From the NCBI GenBank assembly GCA_003439945.1, contig QVRM01004004.1:62001-126000 (forward strand): 64,000 bases of DNA. The letters are read 5' to 3'. The position numbers and the translations under genes were made by a program. This document shows positions 43,471 to 55,469 of this stretch, one piece after another. The first letter of the stretch is position 1. Each line of letters starts with the position of its first letter. Origin of the DNA: Dermanyssus gallinae (Eukaryota; Arthropoda; Arachnida; Mesostigmata; Dermanyssidae). The notes under the pieces were generated by a model. That model worked only from the letters and a program-made list of their open reading frames with translations. It did no database searches and was not told the origin of the DNA.

Positions 43471-43505
<35 letters not shown>
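43471..43505. repeat. (TA)n microsatellite
   Basis: 35 bp of alternating TA. Confidence 0.95.
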
Positions 43506-43508
<3 letters not shown>

Positions 43509-43719
43509 TCACACACAAAAACAGTGCCGGAAATGTAAGGCGAGACCGCGCCTATAAGCATCATGTCTACAAGATCGTAGTGTTAGGGGATTCGAAATAA
43601 ATTTTACTTCCAGGCAAAATATGCAGTCCTATTGCAAAGATAATATAAAATATCCTGCTTTCAATTGCGAGATCTGTGTCATAGTGTCGAAAATGTTTAC
43701 CGTCCGTTATCTAACACCT

Positions 43720-43900
43720 AAGTAAAGTTTTCGGGCTGACCCTCAGCCAAGATTTAACGTCCACGGAACTGTTTTTCACATTGCTTCATAGACGAACCCC
43801 CATAAATACAAATGTGCAACGGTGGGGCTCGAACCCGCGCACCTATATGTGTCCTCCGGTTGCGAGGCGCAGACTTTAGCCACCACGCCACCGGGCTCGA
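43720..43900 (-). mobile_element. tRNA-derived SINE, family I, copy b, with 15-bp flanking repeats
   Basis: On the minus strand: TCGAGCCCGGTGGCGTGGTG (box A), GCCTCGCAACCGGAGGACAC, GGTTCGAGCCC (box B), GTTGCACATTTG and CCGTGGACGTTAA, then a tail. CGTTATCTAACACCT lies on both sides (43705-43719 and 43901-43915), a likely target-site duplication. Caution: TATCTAACAC also adjoins the tail of copy a, so it could be part of the SINE tail or of a tandem dimer. Confidence 0.75.
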
Positions 43901-43915
43901 CGTTATCTAACACCT

Positions 43916-44700
43916 GTATCCATCATATCGGTCCATCTAATTGTGACAGGCTTTAACAAACGACGAATGAAATGTAGGGTGAAATGCCGCCGTTTACCCT
44001 CATAATCTCCGACCATTACTCCATTTTCGTCCACATTACAGACAGCTCAGTCCTAGAGGGACCAATAGTGCCTAAAGCACTTTACTCGAGGTGGCGCGAT
44101 TGCAATGGTATTGACCTTTTCATGAGCCGGGTACGTCGAACAAACTGACAACGGCTTTTTTGACGTAAAAGACGCCAGCTCACTAGAAAAACTATACAGC
44201 TTTTTATAATATAGTGGCATCTGAACACTAGAGGACTTCACTACACAAGTATCGTGCCTTCGGGGTGCAAAAACGCGATGCAAACATAGCCCGTTTTCAA
44301 GCGTCTTAGATAAATTATGACGACACAGCATCCAGTTAGCATCTAAAAGCAAAATCACCGGACTTCAAGGTTGCTTATATTCTCAGCCGTAAATTGTATT
44401 TTATATATTGTACAGATACAATATATCACCAAAAGCTCATCATATACGTCGCGTTTTAACCAATTACGCAGCAACCTGTTTATTATTATAACAACTTTAA
44501 TAACCAGAGGATATAAAGCGGGTGCTGACTACTGCCGCTGCTGACGGACAAAGCGGGCTTCTAGTGGATCTACAAGATTTAGATCCACTTTCTCTCGCAG
44601 ATAATTGAATGAGATATTTTGCGATGATCAGAACTACAATTGTACTGCCCCTTTTCACTAATAACGGCATACGGTTGGAACTAAAGCTTTGAAACAATAA
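43916..44700. other. No recognisable feature
   Basis: Short frames without motifs. Confidence 0.4.
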
Positions 44701-44869
44701 TACACATTACTTTATACTAAGCTGAGTGTACGTATCAAAACGGCGGAAGAACGTTCAAAGGCACAAGAACTTGCGGGGCGTGGGACTGCCGGAGTATCCG
44801 ATAAGCTTCTTAAGCTTTCCTCTTTGTTTCTTGCCAGACTGCTAGCTCGACTAATTACCATTTCAGCTA

Positions 44870-45250
44870 AGTCTGGCTTATAAATAACGCGGTTAAAAGA
44901 CGCCCTTATTCCATCGCTCAAAACGAAGAACGGTCGCAAACATCTAACTATATAGCTAACAACTAACCGATCTTGCTGTTACTGGACTATCTATCAAGAG
45001 TTATCGAGAAGTCTGTAGTAGCACGTCTAGAAACCCATCGAGACTCTGTGCGCTTTCTGTGCGCCAATCAATTCGGATTCCGCCTAGCTCTCGCCCATTT
45101 GTGGCAGAAAATTATGGACTTCTTGAAATGTACACAGTGTCATCTTGGTACTTTTCGCGATGTGGCAGCAGCATTTAAAATAACTGCGTCACTCATTCTT
45201 TCTTTAAATACCTGTCTTAATCTTAAAAGATCTTGTCTATCATCCTGAGA
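44870..45250 (+). pseudogene. Non-LTR reverse transcriptase remnant (fingers region)
   Basis: A frame to ~44950 reads DALIPSLKTKNGRKH, where non-LTR RTs have W-REALIxPIxKxGK. From 44973, LLDYLSRVIEKSVVARLETH and CANQFGFRLALA correspond to the LSCLSKVxEKxVxxRL and NQFGFRxxxST motifs. FRDVAAAF then matches the DxxxAFD block. No YADD was recovered. Stops and shifts make it dead. The closest type is Jockey/R1-like; clade unresolved. Confidence 0.6.
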
Positions 45251-46110
45251 GGTTAAATGTAAAAGAATAATTGAATTTTGCAACATATTTAGACATTTTG
45301 TGGACGCTGGTAAAACAGAAACAGGAGTTGTGGCTCTATGAAGAAGCGATCACCCCGTCCCAAACTACTTAATGCCTGGACCTGCTGCTATATGAGGTCG
45401 TGATGCATCAGCCTAATTTATTTATCATATCATATATTAACTTGGACAGAAATCTATTAGATGACTGGACTAGTTTGTTACTAAATGTCTCATATCGTAG
45501 CCTAATGAGTGAGAAGAGTACATGCAATAAGCCTATACTTGAAATGCTGTGAGAGTATCATTATTTTGATTGCTCTTCCGTTGTGTCAAATAGATTCGGC
45601 TAACGTCTGCGTTTACTCAGATAAACGCATAAAGCCGATTAAAGTCATTCTGATTTGGTGTAAAGTGATAGCCTGTCCGACAATACTGCAATTCTTGTAA
45701 GGATAGGTGGCAAAGTATTTAATGTAAGACTACTAAGAAAGTAATATAATATAGGAAAATATTTTTAGTTGAGTTGCTGCTTTCTTATTCAAAGGCGTCT
45801 ACCATAGCCTTGACTCTGCATACTAAATCTATCTTTCTCCTGATCGTAGGATAATTGAAGGAAACGGGACAACTTAACAAATGTGTATATAATTATGCGG
45901 GCAATAAGTTGTTATTATCATTAGATTCGTTATGTCAACGCTTTTTTTCAGACGTGCATGGTTTGATAACATGTGCGTTTAGCATCCGCCTGGTCTTCAT
46001 CCGGCAGAAGTTAGAACAGAAGAACTGACTCATGTTTTAATTGCTATCTAGCTTTCAATACGGCCCAATGTTACTCACCGCGCATCAATAGCTCCCGGCT
46101 GTCATAGTTT
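45251..46110. other. No recognisable feature
   Basis: AT-rich, nothing identified. Confidence 0.4.
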
Positions 46111-46116
46111 TGACTA

Positions 46117-46505
46117 TTGTTAACCACTATCGGCATGAGTATCAGAGCTTATCGAAAATGCCTTACTATACTGCGATCGAATCTCCAGTTTGTTATGCAC
46201 CTATGTAGTATTCCGCCGGATAAGCACTCATTGCGGTGCCCCCCCCGTTGGCCTTTTCCCAGGCCACATACAAGGTTGCACCTCTTTCGGCGACCGGGGT
46301 GCTCCGTTTTAGATGTAATCGTCTCTCGTTCAGCCAACAAAAAAAACAATCGTTCCCTTGGGAGGATACGGCATTCGTACAGGCTCGTTAAGTTTGTAAT
46401 TAATTCGGGTAGTTGGTTCTGGCTGGCCGCCGCCGCCTCGTTAGCTATTCTACTGAACGTTTCAGAGCTTCGATGCAAAACCGCCGTTACCATCGCCGCT
46501 CCATG
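46117..46505 (+). pseudogene. Possible APE-endonuclease remnant
   Basis: A 151-codon frame contains PRPHTRLHLFRRPGCSVLDVI and SLGRIRHSYRLVKFV. The P-TR...S-LDVI pattern and a following H-x-x-RLV resemble the C-terminal half of APE endonucleases of non-LTR elements (PTR...STLDVI...SDHRLV). Upstream GDFN is not visible. The frame ends in a (TA)n tract. Tentative. Confidence 0.3.
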
Positions 46506-46512
46506 CCGTATA

Positions 46513-46522
46513 AATATATATA

Positions 46523-46562
<40 letters not shown>
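46513..46562. repeat. (TA)n microsatellite with one phase break
   Basis: Alternating TA with a TT break at ~46529-46530. Confidence 0.95.
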
Positions 46563-46564
<2 letters not shown>

Positions 46565-47545
46565 CGGTATAGCTGCACACTAGGTCCGAGGCGTTTATAT
46601 ACGCGACAGTCTTAACGGCCGTATCTACTTATCTGTTTTTAAACGTGGACAGGCTGATCTGCATACAGCTGCGTGTTACTTCTGGTAAGCCTCTCTGTCT
46701 AGCCATACAGCAAGCATATTGCCAAGCGTACCCGATACCAGGCAGCTTGATTAAACCGAGTAGTATAAACTTAGCGTCTTCTTGCCGTAAAATAGCGAGA
46801 TGCGCTCCCATCCACCCAGACAGCCACTCGTACCTTTTATTGTGTCTCGCCATTCGCTCAAGTACGACAAGTTGTTCTTTCCGCCCTCCTAGCGGTGTTA
46901 GCTCTTTTAAATGAATCAGAATTTAGAGCTGCTGTTGATATAGGAGCTACGAACAGATGCGTTATTATTATTGATGGTTTAGATTAAAATGATGCATCCC
47001 AATTGGGACCGACGACCCGTTCGTGTGTTAACTTTCGTGTTGATTGCCAGCAAGCGGCCCACAACTTTTAACAACGGCTAACTTAAGCCGAAAGTGTGTT
47101 TTTTTAGTTAACATCTGACAATATCATGCTAGCTTCAAAAATAACTCAACAAAGTATGCATTCGTCAAAGGACTCTAGACGAGAACGCTGTGATTTGAAA
47201 CAGCGATGTAAACTTAATTCATAGATATGTCGGCAAAAGGATCGCAGTTCATGATTATTTAGCGCCAATTATGCATTTCGACGGATCATTTGCTTCCGAT
47301 GCTCACGAAGAAGTATAATTGATAACATATGCACATAACATTGCACATTTGCGCAAACCTATCCATCGGATGATGAACTACCTTTGCGGGATCGGGGTGT
47401 TATGTATGCTCCAGACGATTATGTCGCTTAGAGGCTTAGAGGTCGTGAATGATGTTGACGTCACTTCAGAAAACCTGTTGAAGCATTAAAGGGGCTTGAA
47501 ATCTAAGACCAGCGATACCCTAGATGGGGTGTCGTCAATCGTGTT
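46563..47545. other. No recognisable feature
   Basis: Frames under 90 codons without motifs. Confidence 0.4.
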
Positions 47546-47549
47546 CAAG

Positions 47550-48925
47550 CAATCAATCAGATTTTATAAACGTGCCCAACAAGTAAGGAACTGTCACCTT
47601 GCGTTCAAAATATACACATGTACAAATATGTTTACAAGTGTCTAAACAATAAAACCACATGATGGTGTATAATTGCCCTAATAAATGCTTAAGACCTTAT
47701 CATTAGCCCAATACAAGTTTAAAACATTATTACTAACCCAAAACAAATTTAAAATCTTATAACTAACTTAATAAAAGTTTAAAACCTTATAACCAACCCA
47801 ATACAAGTGTAAAGCCTATATGATTAACTCGATACTAGTTTAAAACATTTCACTACAAGTCACGTGTAATTTCTCGTTCTCCAACCTCAAGACAAGATGT
47901 CCTTTAAAAACAGCAACCCGGCCTGCAAAGCGCCAATGGCTCGTTGCAAATAGTGGGCGGAATGAAGGTCAAGGGATGCCAAAGAAGACTGAGTCCGAAC
48001 CCAGGCACCCTAATTTGATCGCTGCTGATGGAGCCATGCGACCGTACTGGGGTTAGGTCGAAGTCAAAAGCACAATCTGAAAGAATTTCATCACTTGCAC
48101 ATTACAGGCTAGCACTGCTAACTTTAGACGTGTCAGCTGGTCAAGTTTGAGAAGCCCGAGCCTTGAAATACACCAGGAAATCATACCCGCGCGACAAGGA
48201 AGACTAGTAATGGCTCTAGTCGCGTCATTCTGGACGGCCCTGAGCTTGAATAGGGTCGCTACATACATGGCGCCTTATAGAGTAAGTAGAGAGGCTCTCC
48301 TCAAACTCACAAGTATGACTATCACAGACCACCAGAGCATAGCAGACCTGGCGTCAGCTGACTGTCTTATTTCATATACTCGTGTAGCACAATGCCAAGG
48401 CATTTCGTCTCTATACAGAGTGGGGTAGCAAGGCCGCTTACTCGAAGGCATATATATTTCCTGTTTTGAACTTTTGTCTCGATGCTTGCTGTGGGGTACG
48501 GTAAAGAAGGAGAGTGTCATTGGTCGGCCATCTCAATTCCGAAGGCAGGTCAAGACTCGGCCCAAAGGAGTGGTCGTGGGCATAGACGATTTGGCGGCAA
48601 TCTACGCATCTCTCGTATGTCCCGCAAGACAAAATGCATGTAGTTAATGACGATAAATTGTCTAAGCACCGGGCGTGCCAGTGGGTACACTTCTCGCCTC
48701 AGACTTTAAAACTTCCACCGCCACCAATCGCCTCCGTCCACTAAAATAAAAATTAAACCAAGATGTTACTTCTGGTGCGCAGCCAAGTTGTTGGAGCATT
48801 TTAAGAAGCGTGGTCAAGACTGTCAAATGCGGGGCAACTCGGTATATCGATATGCCATTCCTTAAGCTTGATATTTGGTCACTGGAGATCCTTGGGACGG
48901 CGATCGTTAGCCCAGTACTCAAGCG
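47550..48925 (-). pseudogene. Element F: decayed non-LTR retrotransposon with its 3' end
   Basis: Minus strand. From 48922: LKMLQQLGCAPEVTSWFNFY, FSGRRRLVAVEV and VPTGTPGA (RT block before the PQGS motif), then a degenerate QIVYAHD at ~48580 where YADD is expected. KLRAVQNDATRAITSLPCRA and a GLLKLDQLTRLKL stretch (48240-48090) form the post-RT region. A ~500-bp 3' UTR ends in a TGATTGATTG tail (plus strand 47550-47559), like that of element A. Frameshifts and stops throughout. The 3' UTR carries a 30-bp minisatellite. Confidence 0.65.
47680..47860. repeat. 30-bp minisatellite, about 6 copies
   Basis: Units starting at 47680, 47710, 47740, 47770, 47800 and 47831 follow AATACAAGTTTAAAACCTTA plus TNACTAACCC with scattered substitutions; the fifth unit is 31 bp. 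It lies in what appears to be the 3' UTR of element F. Confidence 0.88.
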
Positions 48926-49134
48926 GGAAAATAATATACCTCAAGAATAGGCGACAATTTCCACCGTTATACCTTATAAAATGCTAGAACGTGTAAACAA
49001 CGCTTACATATCAAAACGCTGACAGGCAACGATTTATCGCCAAAGAACAATTTCTTATCCAACTCTTGGAAATGCAGTTTGACGAGGCAGAACATGTTCG
49101 CGCATCAAGGTGTTTTGACGTTATATTTTTTTTT

Positions 49135-49420
49135 TATAAGTTCGCTTTTGAAACTGCATCATACAGTAGTTGACTCACCGTGCTGCCAAAAATCGGTGCA
49201 GGCACCAATGTAATTGCATGGAAATGTGATTTCCTACGAGGGCGTACCTTCCGGGCTGATAAGACTAAAGCTACCTCTTCCAAGAGCCCATTCTTGACCC
49301 ACTTATGTTTATCCTTTATATCAATCAAGTTGAAATTTCCTTTCCTAAAATGTGCAATGCAAGAGCTATGCGGATGATGTTGATATGTACGACAAAGCGG
49401 ACTCATCTGACAACTGTAGA
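49135..49420 (+). pseudogene. Short RT remnant, plus strand
   Basis: Frame-shifted pieces: FAFETASYSS (AFD block, ~49145), KIGAGTNVIAWKCDFLRGRT (~49188-49247, like KLxxxGxxxxLIxWIxxFLxxRT), DPLMFILYINQV (~49300, like GPLLFxLYINDL) and YADDVDMY (~49368-49391). The YADD itself is intact. It belongs to a different family from element F, which lies just upstream on the other strand. Confidence 0.65.
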
Positions 49421-49459
49421 AATCGCCGATACGGAAACTAGTTTTACCAGTTGTCTATC

Positions 49460-50210
49460 TCGCTTGATCTGACGCTGTCGATGACCGTGTGCGTTGTATT
49501 TCACGTTAGTAACGGAAATACACCATACAATCACTTCATCATCTTGCCTCGGAAAACTGGTCAGAGACCCTGGCGCAATGACGTCTGTTAATAAGGAGTA
49601 TACAGAACACGTAACAGACATTGTTTTAAGGGAAACACAGTAGGCATATTGGATCACACGCTCATTCAAACTTTGGGGTCCACATTTACTAAAGATATTA
49701 TTTTTAAAAAAATTATATATATATATATATATATATATTCAGACCGAAGGTATACGTACTGTCTATAATAACATACGCCCCACACAGCCCACGCATGGAA
49801 CCCAGGTCTGTAAATGATCAGAGGCTTTTAGGCAAGGTATGCAGTAGCTACAATGTAGAATAGCATACAAGTGTGATATCTTAAAATCTGGCGAGCGAAG
49901 AATTATGTGTATACGCCACACACAGTTTAACGCAAACCTCGTCCTCCAACGTAAAGTTAGTTGTCTTATTCGAAAAGCATGCATTGCAACAGCATATTAT
50001 GCGATATTTGTTGTAGCCCTTTGTAACAGCATAGAATGGCTTACACGGCTTGAATCTACCTTTTCTTTCAGTTCCTCGATGAACTTTCCTCCTGCAAACT
50101 CCGAGCAAAATCAGTCTGTTGGGATGATGTTTCCAAAATACGCGAATGTCTATCAAAATCCGTTCTTTGCACGATTTCGATAGAAATCTTAATGGCATGT
50201 TAACTATCCT
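49460..50210. other. No gene recognised; (TA)n at 49714-49738
   Basis: A 25-bp TA tract. Frames of ~90-105 codons on both strands overlap and carry no motif. Confidence 0.45.
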
Positions 50211-50349
50211 GCCCCTAAAGCTCCTTGCAGGTCCTCCTGTCAGCTTGTGCCAAAGGCAACGTCTTATGTATGGGCTCCTCTGTGCCGATTATTAGTGGGC
50301 AGAGTACCAGGCTGTTTAAAATGTTTTGATAATAAAAACCAAATATTTT

Positions 50350-50890
50350 AAATTTGTTAAGTTTGTTGCATTCGATATACTTCCTTCGGAGCTCAATACA
50401 CGTTTCGCACCGAGATTTCATAGCATTTATAACGCCTGAGTAGAATTCTGCGTTCTTAGACTGAAAATATGCATCGACAGTAGATTACGTTTTTCATTGC
50501 TGGACAAACGTTTTCCACCAAGACTATTCTTTAAATTTGCAAAGAGAAAATACTCCCAGGGGGGGGGGCGATCCGGAGAATAGGGGGGGAAGGGGTATTT
50601 GAAAAGCTCGAATGGCAATTCGGCCAGTTTTGCCAATGCTAGCCGCGACTTGTGTGCGGGAGCATTGTACTAATCGGTGTCACTTTCAGCACCCTCTTCG
50701 GAGATTCTCCACCGGGTACACACCATTAGCGCGATGCTTCTTGGGGGTTGGGAGTGCAGTGCTAGACTCAGCCTTCATTGGCGGTCAGGAATCTGCGCCG
50801 TAAGTCCGACGCTTATTTAAACAACGTGGCCAAATTTCGGCGAGAAGCAGAAACACAGACGTCGTTTCGCCCTTGACGATTGATCAAACG
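50350..50890 (-). pseudogene. Decayed mariner transposase, catalytic triad lost
   Basis: Minus strand, from ~50880: VPRLINRQ, DVCVSASRRNLATLF and FLTANEG (~50795-50771; mariner has IVTGDE), YNAPAHKSR (~50665; DNAxxH), LAELPFELFKYPFPPYSPD, then PPWEYFLFANLKNSLGGKRL (SDYHLFxxLKxxLxGxxF), and finally SRCETCIELRRKYIE (~50415-50370; RWxxCIxxxGxYxE). The three catalytic Asp positions read N, Y and E. Stops and shifts are present. Family assignment to mariner is secure; the subfamily is not. No inverted terminal repeat was identified. Confidence 0.8.
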
Positions 50891-50899
50891 CGGCACCCA

Positions 50900-51287
50900 A
50901 TTTGCTATGATAGATTGTTATTTTCAAGTTTTCGTGCAGAATAAAGCACACTTGTCCATGTGCGGCAATGATTGTAATGGTAATAGACTTAATGTCGGTC
51001 GCTTCAAGTGGCGCTTATGTGTCTGTCAAGGCATGTGTTCGGAATATCCCTCTAAAGCATCGATTTTCTTTTCATTGCAATAGTTGTCGTTATTGCCGAG
51101 TTTTAGTGTTGTTAACGTTATTGTTAAGTAGTTGTTTTTGCCCTTGTTTAGTAGTTGTTGTTGCTTTTTCTGTTGCGGTGTTTGTGGCGCCGGGTGGAAC
51201 TGTTTGTTTAGTGTTGTTCAGTGCTGCCTGGTCAAAACCAATACGTGTTCGTTTGTTGTTGTTGTTACTGCTGTTGTTGTTGTTACT

Positions 51288-51323
<36 letters not shown>

Positions 51324-51824
51324 GCTGCTGATGATGTTACTCTTACATAGCGGCCGCAGTGACGGCATCGTGTGCTCGAGACAAGCGAGTTGAACGCGGC
51401 ACTCGTTCCTGCTATCGTTGCGTGTGCCATCGGAAACGTCGGAGTTCATTTCGAAGATAAACGGAGTTTTCTTCTTGCTTTGTGGCCGCGGCCGCCGCTA
51501 CGAGGCCACGAGTCGCTCTGAAGAGCTGGTCGCGCGCGTCGCGCACTTGCCGGCACCTGGAGCAGGCCAAGCAGCGCCTTCTTCGAGTTCGGACGCAACG
51601 ACCAAATCGCGATCAGCAGCAGCAGCAGGCAGCCATACGCGACCAGACAGGAGGCAAACGCCGTCCGCCCAGCCGGCAGACGATAATCCGTGAAAAATGA
51701 CTGAATTTCCGGCAAAATTCCGGCAGACGGCACCGACTACCCCCCCCCCGATCTTGGCGATAGTGGAGAAGCAGCAGCAGCAGACGAGCGTGGCCGCGCC
51801 AGCGTGGGGACGCCACGAGAAACC
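50900..51824. other. TTG repeats then GC-rich segment
   Basis: (TTG)n at ~51252-51333 with CTG/CTA interruptions. 51480-51700 is GC-rich and open in more than one frame on both strands (for example a basic frame with RPRVALKSW...HLEQAKQRLL at 51482-51700). An exon here cannot be excluded, but nothing supports it over composition. Confidence 0.4.
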
Positions 51825-52211
<387 letters not shown>

Positions 52212-52690
52212 CTCGGGATTGGTTTCTAGCTGAATTCGTTTGCTTGCCTGCCTGCCTGGCAGAAGAGGTAGAGAAACAGCTGCGATGTAGGCCATACTGT
52301 AGGACGACCGCCTTTGCTGCTGCTGCTGCTGTTGTTGCTACAGAGCGGTCAGAAAGAGACATACACAAGCCCAAGAAAAGGCAGACCCAAATCGAGTCGA
52401 AACAACGAGGTAATGGATGCGATGAAGAGCGATGACCAAATGATTCAAAGAAAGCAGAACCAAACCAAACAAGAACAACGAAACGGGATTCTAGTGGACC
52501 CAAGCGAGGGGTCACAGATAATTATATATATATATATAGGTCTGGCCACATCATGGAAGATAGTGGTAACAATGGAGAATACTTCTTTAAAAAGAATAAA
52601 AATGATTAACTCAGTATATTGACGGAACGGAGAAGACAAGATGGCCGGCGACTTTAGCTTTAGGAGCCACGGGTTCAATGCCGGCAAAAA
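52212..52690. other. No gene; short (TA)n and a possible tRNA-like remnant
   Basis: (TA)n at 52523-52538. GATGGCCGGCGACTTTAGC and ACGGGTTCAATGCCGGC (~52640-52686) look like degenerate box A and box B spaced too closely; I do not call a SINE. Confidence 0.35.
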
Positions 52691-52697
52691 ATTCAGT

Positions 52698-52806
52698 TTT
52701 AGGTTTGCAGATTAATGTCACCGTAACAAAACAAATTAATATATATATATATATATATTTTTTTTTTTTTCGTTTTGTTACGGTGACATTAATCTACAAA
52801 CCTAAA
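52698..52806. repeat. 35-bp inverted repeat around (TA)n/poly(T)
   Basis: The left arm 52698-52732 and right arm 52772-52806 are complementary at 34 of 35 positions; the shared core is ATTAATGTCACCGTAACA. The 39-bp loop is (TA)n then poly(T). The structure resembles a miniature foldback element whose loop has become a microsatellite. Confidence 0.92.
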
Positions 52807-52809
52807 GCA

Positions 52810-55460
52810 AAATGATCTCTTGCGCCTTAAATAGGATTTCTTTTTTTATGACCCTTCTGTCTTCATGTACCGCCTAATGCCGTTACATCTACCCTACACA
52901 TCCCTGACGAGTGGCGTGCTGCGGAGCAGGAAGTACAAGTGCGAGCGATAACGATGCTCTCAGGGCCTCACTTTTTCAACATTTCTATTAAACTTATCGT
53001 GTTGAAAGGAATGCGCAGAACGACCTACAGGACGCTATTGATGGGCTTCTACGACCTGCGGTTAAGAAACAATCTACCCGGGCGAGCGAGACAATCTACC
53101 GCCGCGTCTAAACATTTATCAATTTTGTCTTTCTTGTGTTTGATCTTGAGCCTTTTAGTTGCACACGAGTATGCAATATTCTTGTAAAGATGATGCGCGG
53201 CGGAAATATTTGTATGTGCTACCACAATAATGTTTGTATATAATGCAATTAATGCTCGTTACTTCTCTCTCTCTCTCACGCAAAGAATACAAGATATGCA
53301 ATCAACATGGCAAGCGATAAGCAGTTGAAAGGTTGCTTTGGGACGTTCCGTTGTTTTGCTGAATTAGCGCGAAACCATGCCGCCAACGTCGATGTGGAGT
53401 TCACCCACAGCAACCGAACCCAGCAGCGCGCTGCAAGTGCTCTTGCTTGCTCTTTCGCTTTGCTCTTAGGGCGCGTTCGAATGTCTTAATACACAGGCTC
53501 GTGTATTTCATCTCGGAGATTGAAATAAATGAAAGTGCACAGCGCCTGGGGCCTCGACTTCTCTTACATGATTTACATTAAACATCTTCTTGGGTGCACT
53601 ATTTGAGGCAATTCCTCTATGCATACATTTAAAGGTGTTCGATATCGCCCCCTCCCTTTTAAAAGCTCCTGTCCTCTTCGCTAAAATTCTGCCAAGATGT
53701 TATGCCTTTTTGCTAAAATCCTGCCAAGCTTCCATGCCCCTCCGCTAAAATCTTGTTAAATAGAACTAGCATTGACTCTTCGAGACGGGGGCCTGCAGCC
53801 AGTGTTCGTAGGCGCAGCCATCACCCAGCGCTCTCTACACGATGGAATCCACGAAGGGGTGCAAATGAGCTCCGCTAATGTGAAGCTGGCCGCAATAGAA
53901 CACAGTTCTTCTGACAGCGGCATTTGAACAAATCTACTGACTTGCTGTGATTCTGAATTAACAAAATCTTCTACGCTCCGTCCAAACCTTACATTAGTTT
54001 GACTGCGTGGAGGGGGGTTAATAAACGGCATGAAGGTTGAGTGCGCTCCGGCGCGGCACGTTGCACATTTTCGTAAACCATAGAGGGAAATGTCTTTTCA
54101 AAGCTTCTTTCGAACCACGCTATTTAACTGAGCATTTCAGATTTGTTTCCTATTTTCCTGAGTATTGGCATTTTCCTAACGTCCGTTATCCACAACCCAA
54201 CACTGCGGACAGCTTATCTATATCAACACGTAATGCCAATATATAAGGAGGCCGTTCATGTAGGTGGCAGATTCTTCTGGAAGCACCTGCATGATAACCG
54301 GCAGGTACTTGCATACCTCCAGATCTATGACTACCACCCGTTGCATCGGTTCATTAAAAACAGCAAGCTGATAGTGATGCCCCCATTATTACAAGAGTAA
54401 GTCCCTATGCGTCCCATGCGTCTATTATCCATTGTATCCTTGGCCCAATAATAATAACCTCCACTGCTCAGATCAACCAATGGCTAGAAGAACGTCGCAA
54501 GTCTCCCTCCACGCCGTAACAGTCTATGTCTACTTTGCTGAATAACCCTTCGTTCTAAAGGTAACTGCATATCCACGAGAAGTTAGTGGGCTTCGTCGTT
54601 TTTGTGTGCCCTCAAGGGTTCCGGAGCGGCAATTTCGAGTACAAATCAGAGTGGAGCCAACCCTTGAGGTCAATTTCCTTAAGGCTGATGTAAAAAAACA
54701 GGTATACCATCATACGTTTCTCTTTAACTTCCAGACACTCTTAGAGCTAATGTGTCGATTTGTGTCTTACACCAGGTACCAGATTTACATAGATGTCTGG
54801 TTGGAGGATCCGCATGCGGTCTGCTTGGAGGAACGATACTCAGACCTATCCTGGGCCATTCAACAGGATCTGCTATCAACTTAGGTCGCTTCCTCTGTTT
54901 CTTTTTAATCAGCGTGAAACCGTTGTCTTTAATGGTTATGTTTTTTCCGTTTTCACAGACTCATCCCTTTCGTTCCGCCTGTAGTAGATTAGAGACAGGA
55001 TCTTTCGCCACTTCTACCATCTGCGTTTGCTCTGTCTGGGCCCCTTCCCCGCTGGAGGAATTTTCTATAGAGCCTTAATTAGTAGGTGAAGTTGGCTGCA
55101 GTCCGACATCTCTTCCGCGTCTTTTCTTGGAAATGAGTACCAGCGCTTGTTGTTGCTGAACGGCTTGTTTTTGCTGGCCTACACGCTGACTCGCACTTAA
55201 CCAGGGCATCTCTTGCATTTAGGAAGAGCTTGCCCCAAGCACACCCGTCCACCTCGGGTTCTTTTTACAGTCTCACACAAGTTTGTGGCATTTCTCAAGA
55301 CGACAAAAATGTTTATACCATCATCATCGAGATCTTTAGATTCACTTCGATCCTAAAACGTATAGGTAAATGTAGTCGGCTACGTTGCAACCGTTATTAG
55401 TTTCACCTCCAGCCCACAGTGGACGACGCCCAGGCTTGGGAGGTCCAAGAGAAAATATGA
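52810..55460. other. No recognisable gene
   Basis: (TC)n at ~53264-53277. The phrase CTAAAATCCTGCCAAG is nearly repeated three times at ~53680-53755. Frames up to 108 codons (54037-55078) lack motifs. Confidence 0.4.
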
Positions 55461-55469
55461 AATAGCTTC

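Noticed and set aside
43720..43900. Functional tRNA gene
   Set aside because: Box A and box B are present, but the acceptor stem does not pair, and a non-tRNA body is shared with another copy; it is a SINE.
47680..47860. CRISPR-like array
   Set aside because: The 30-bp units are directly adjacent with no spacers; it is a minisatellite in a eukaryotic retroelement UTR.
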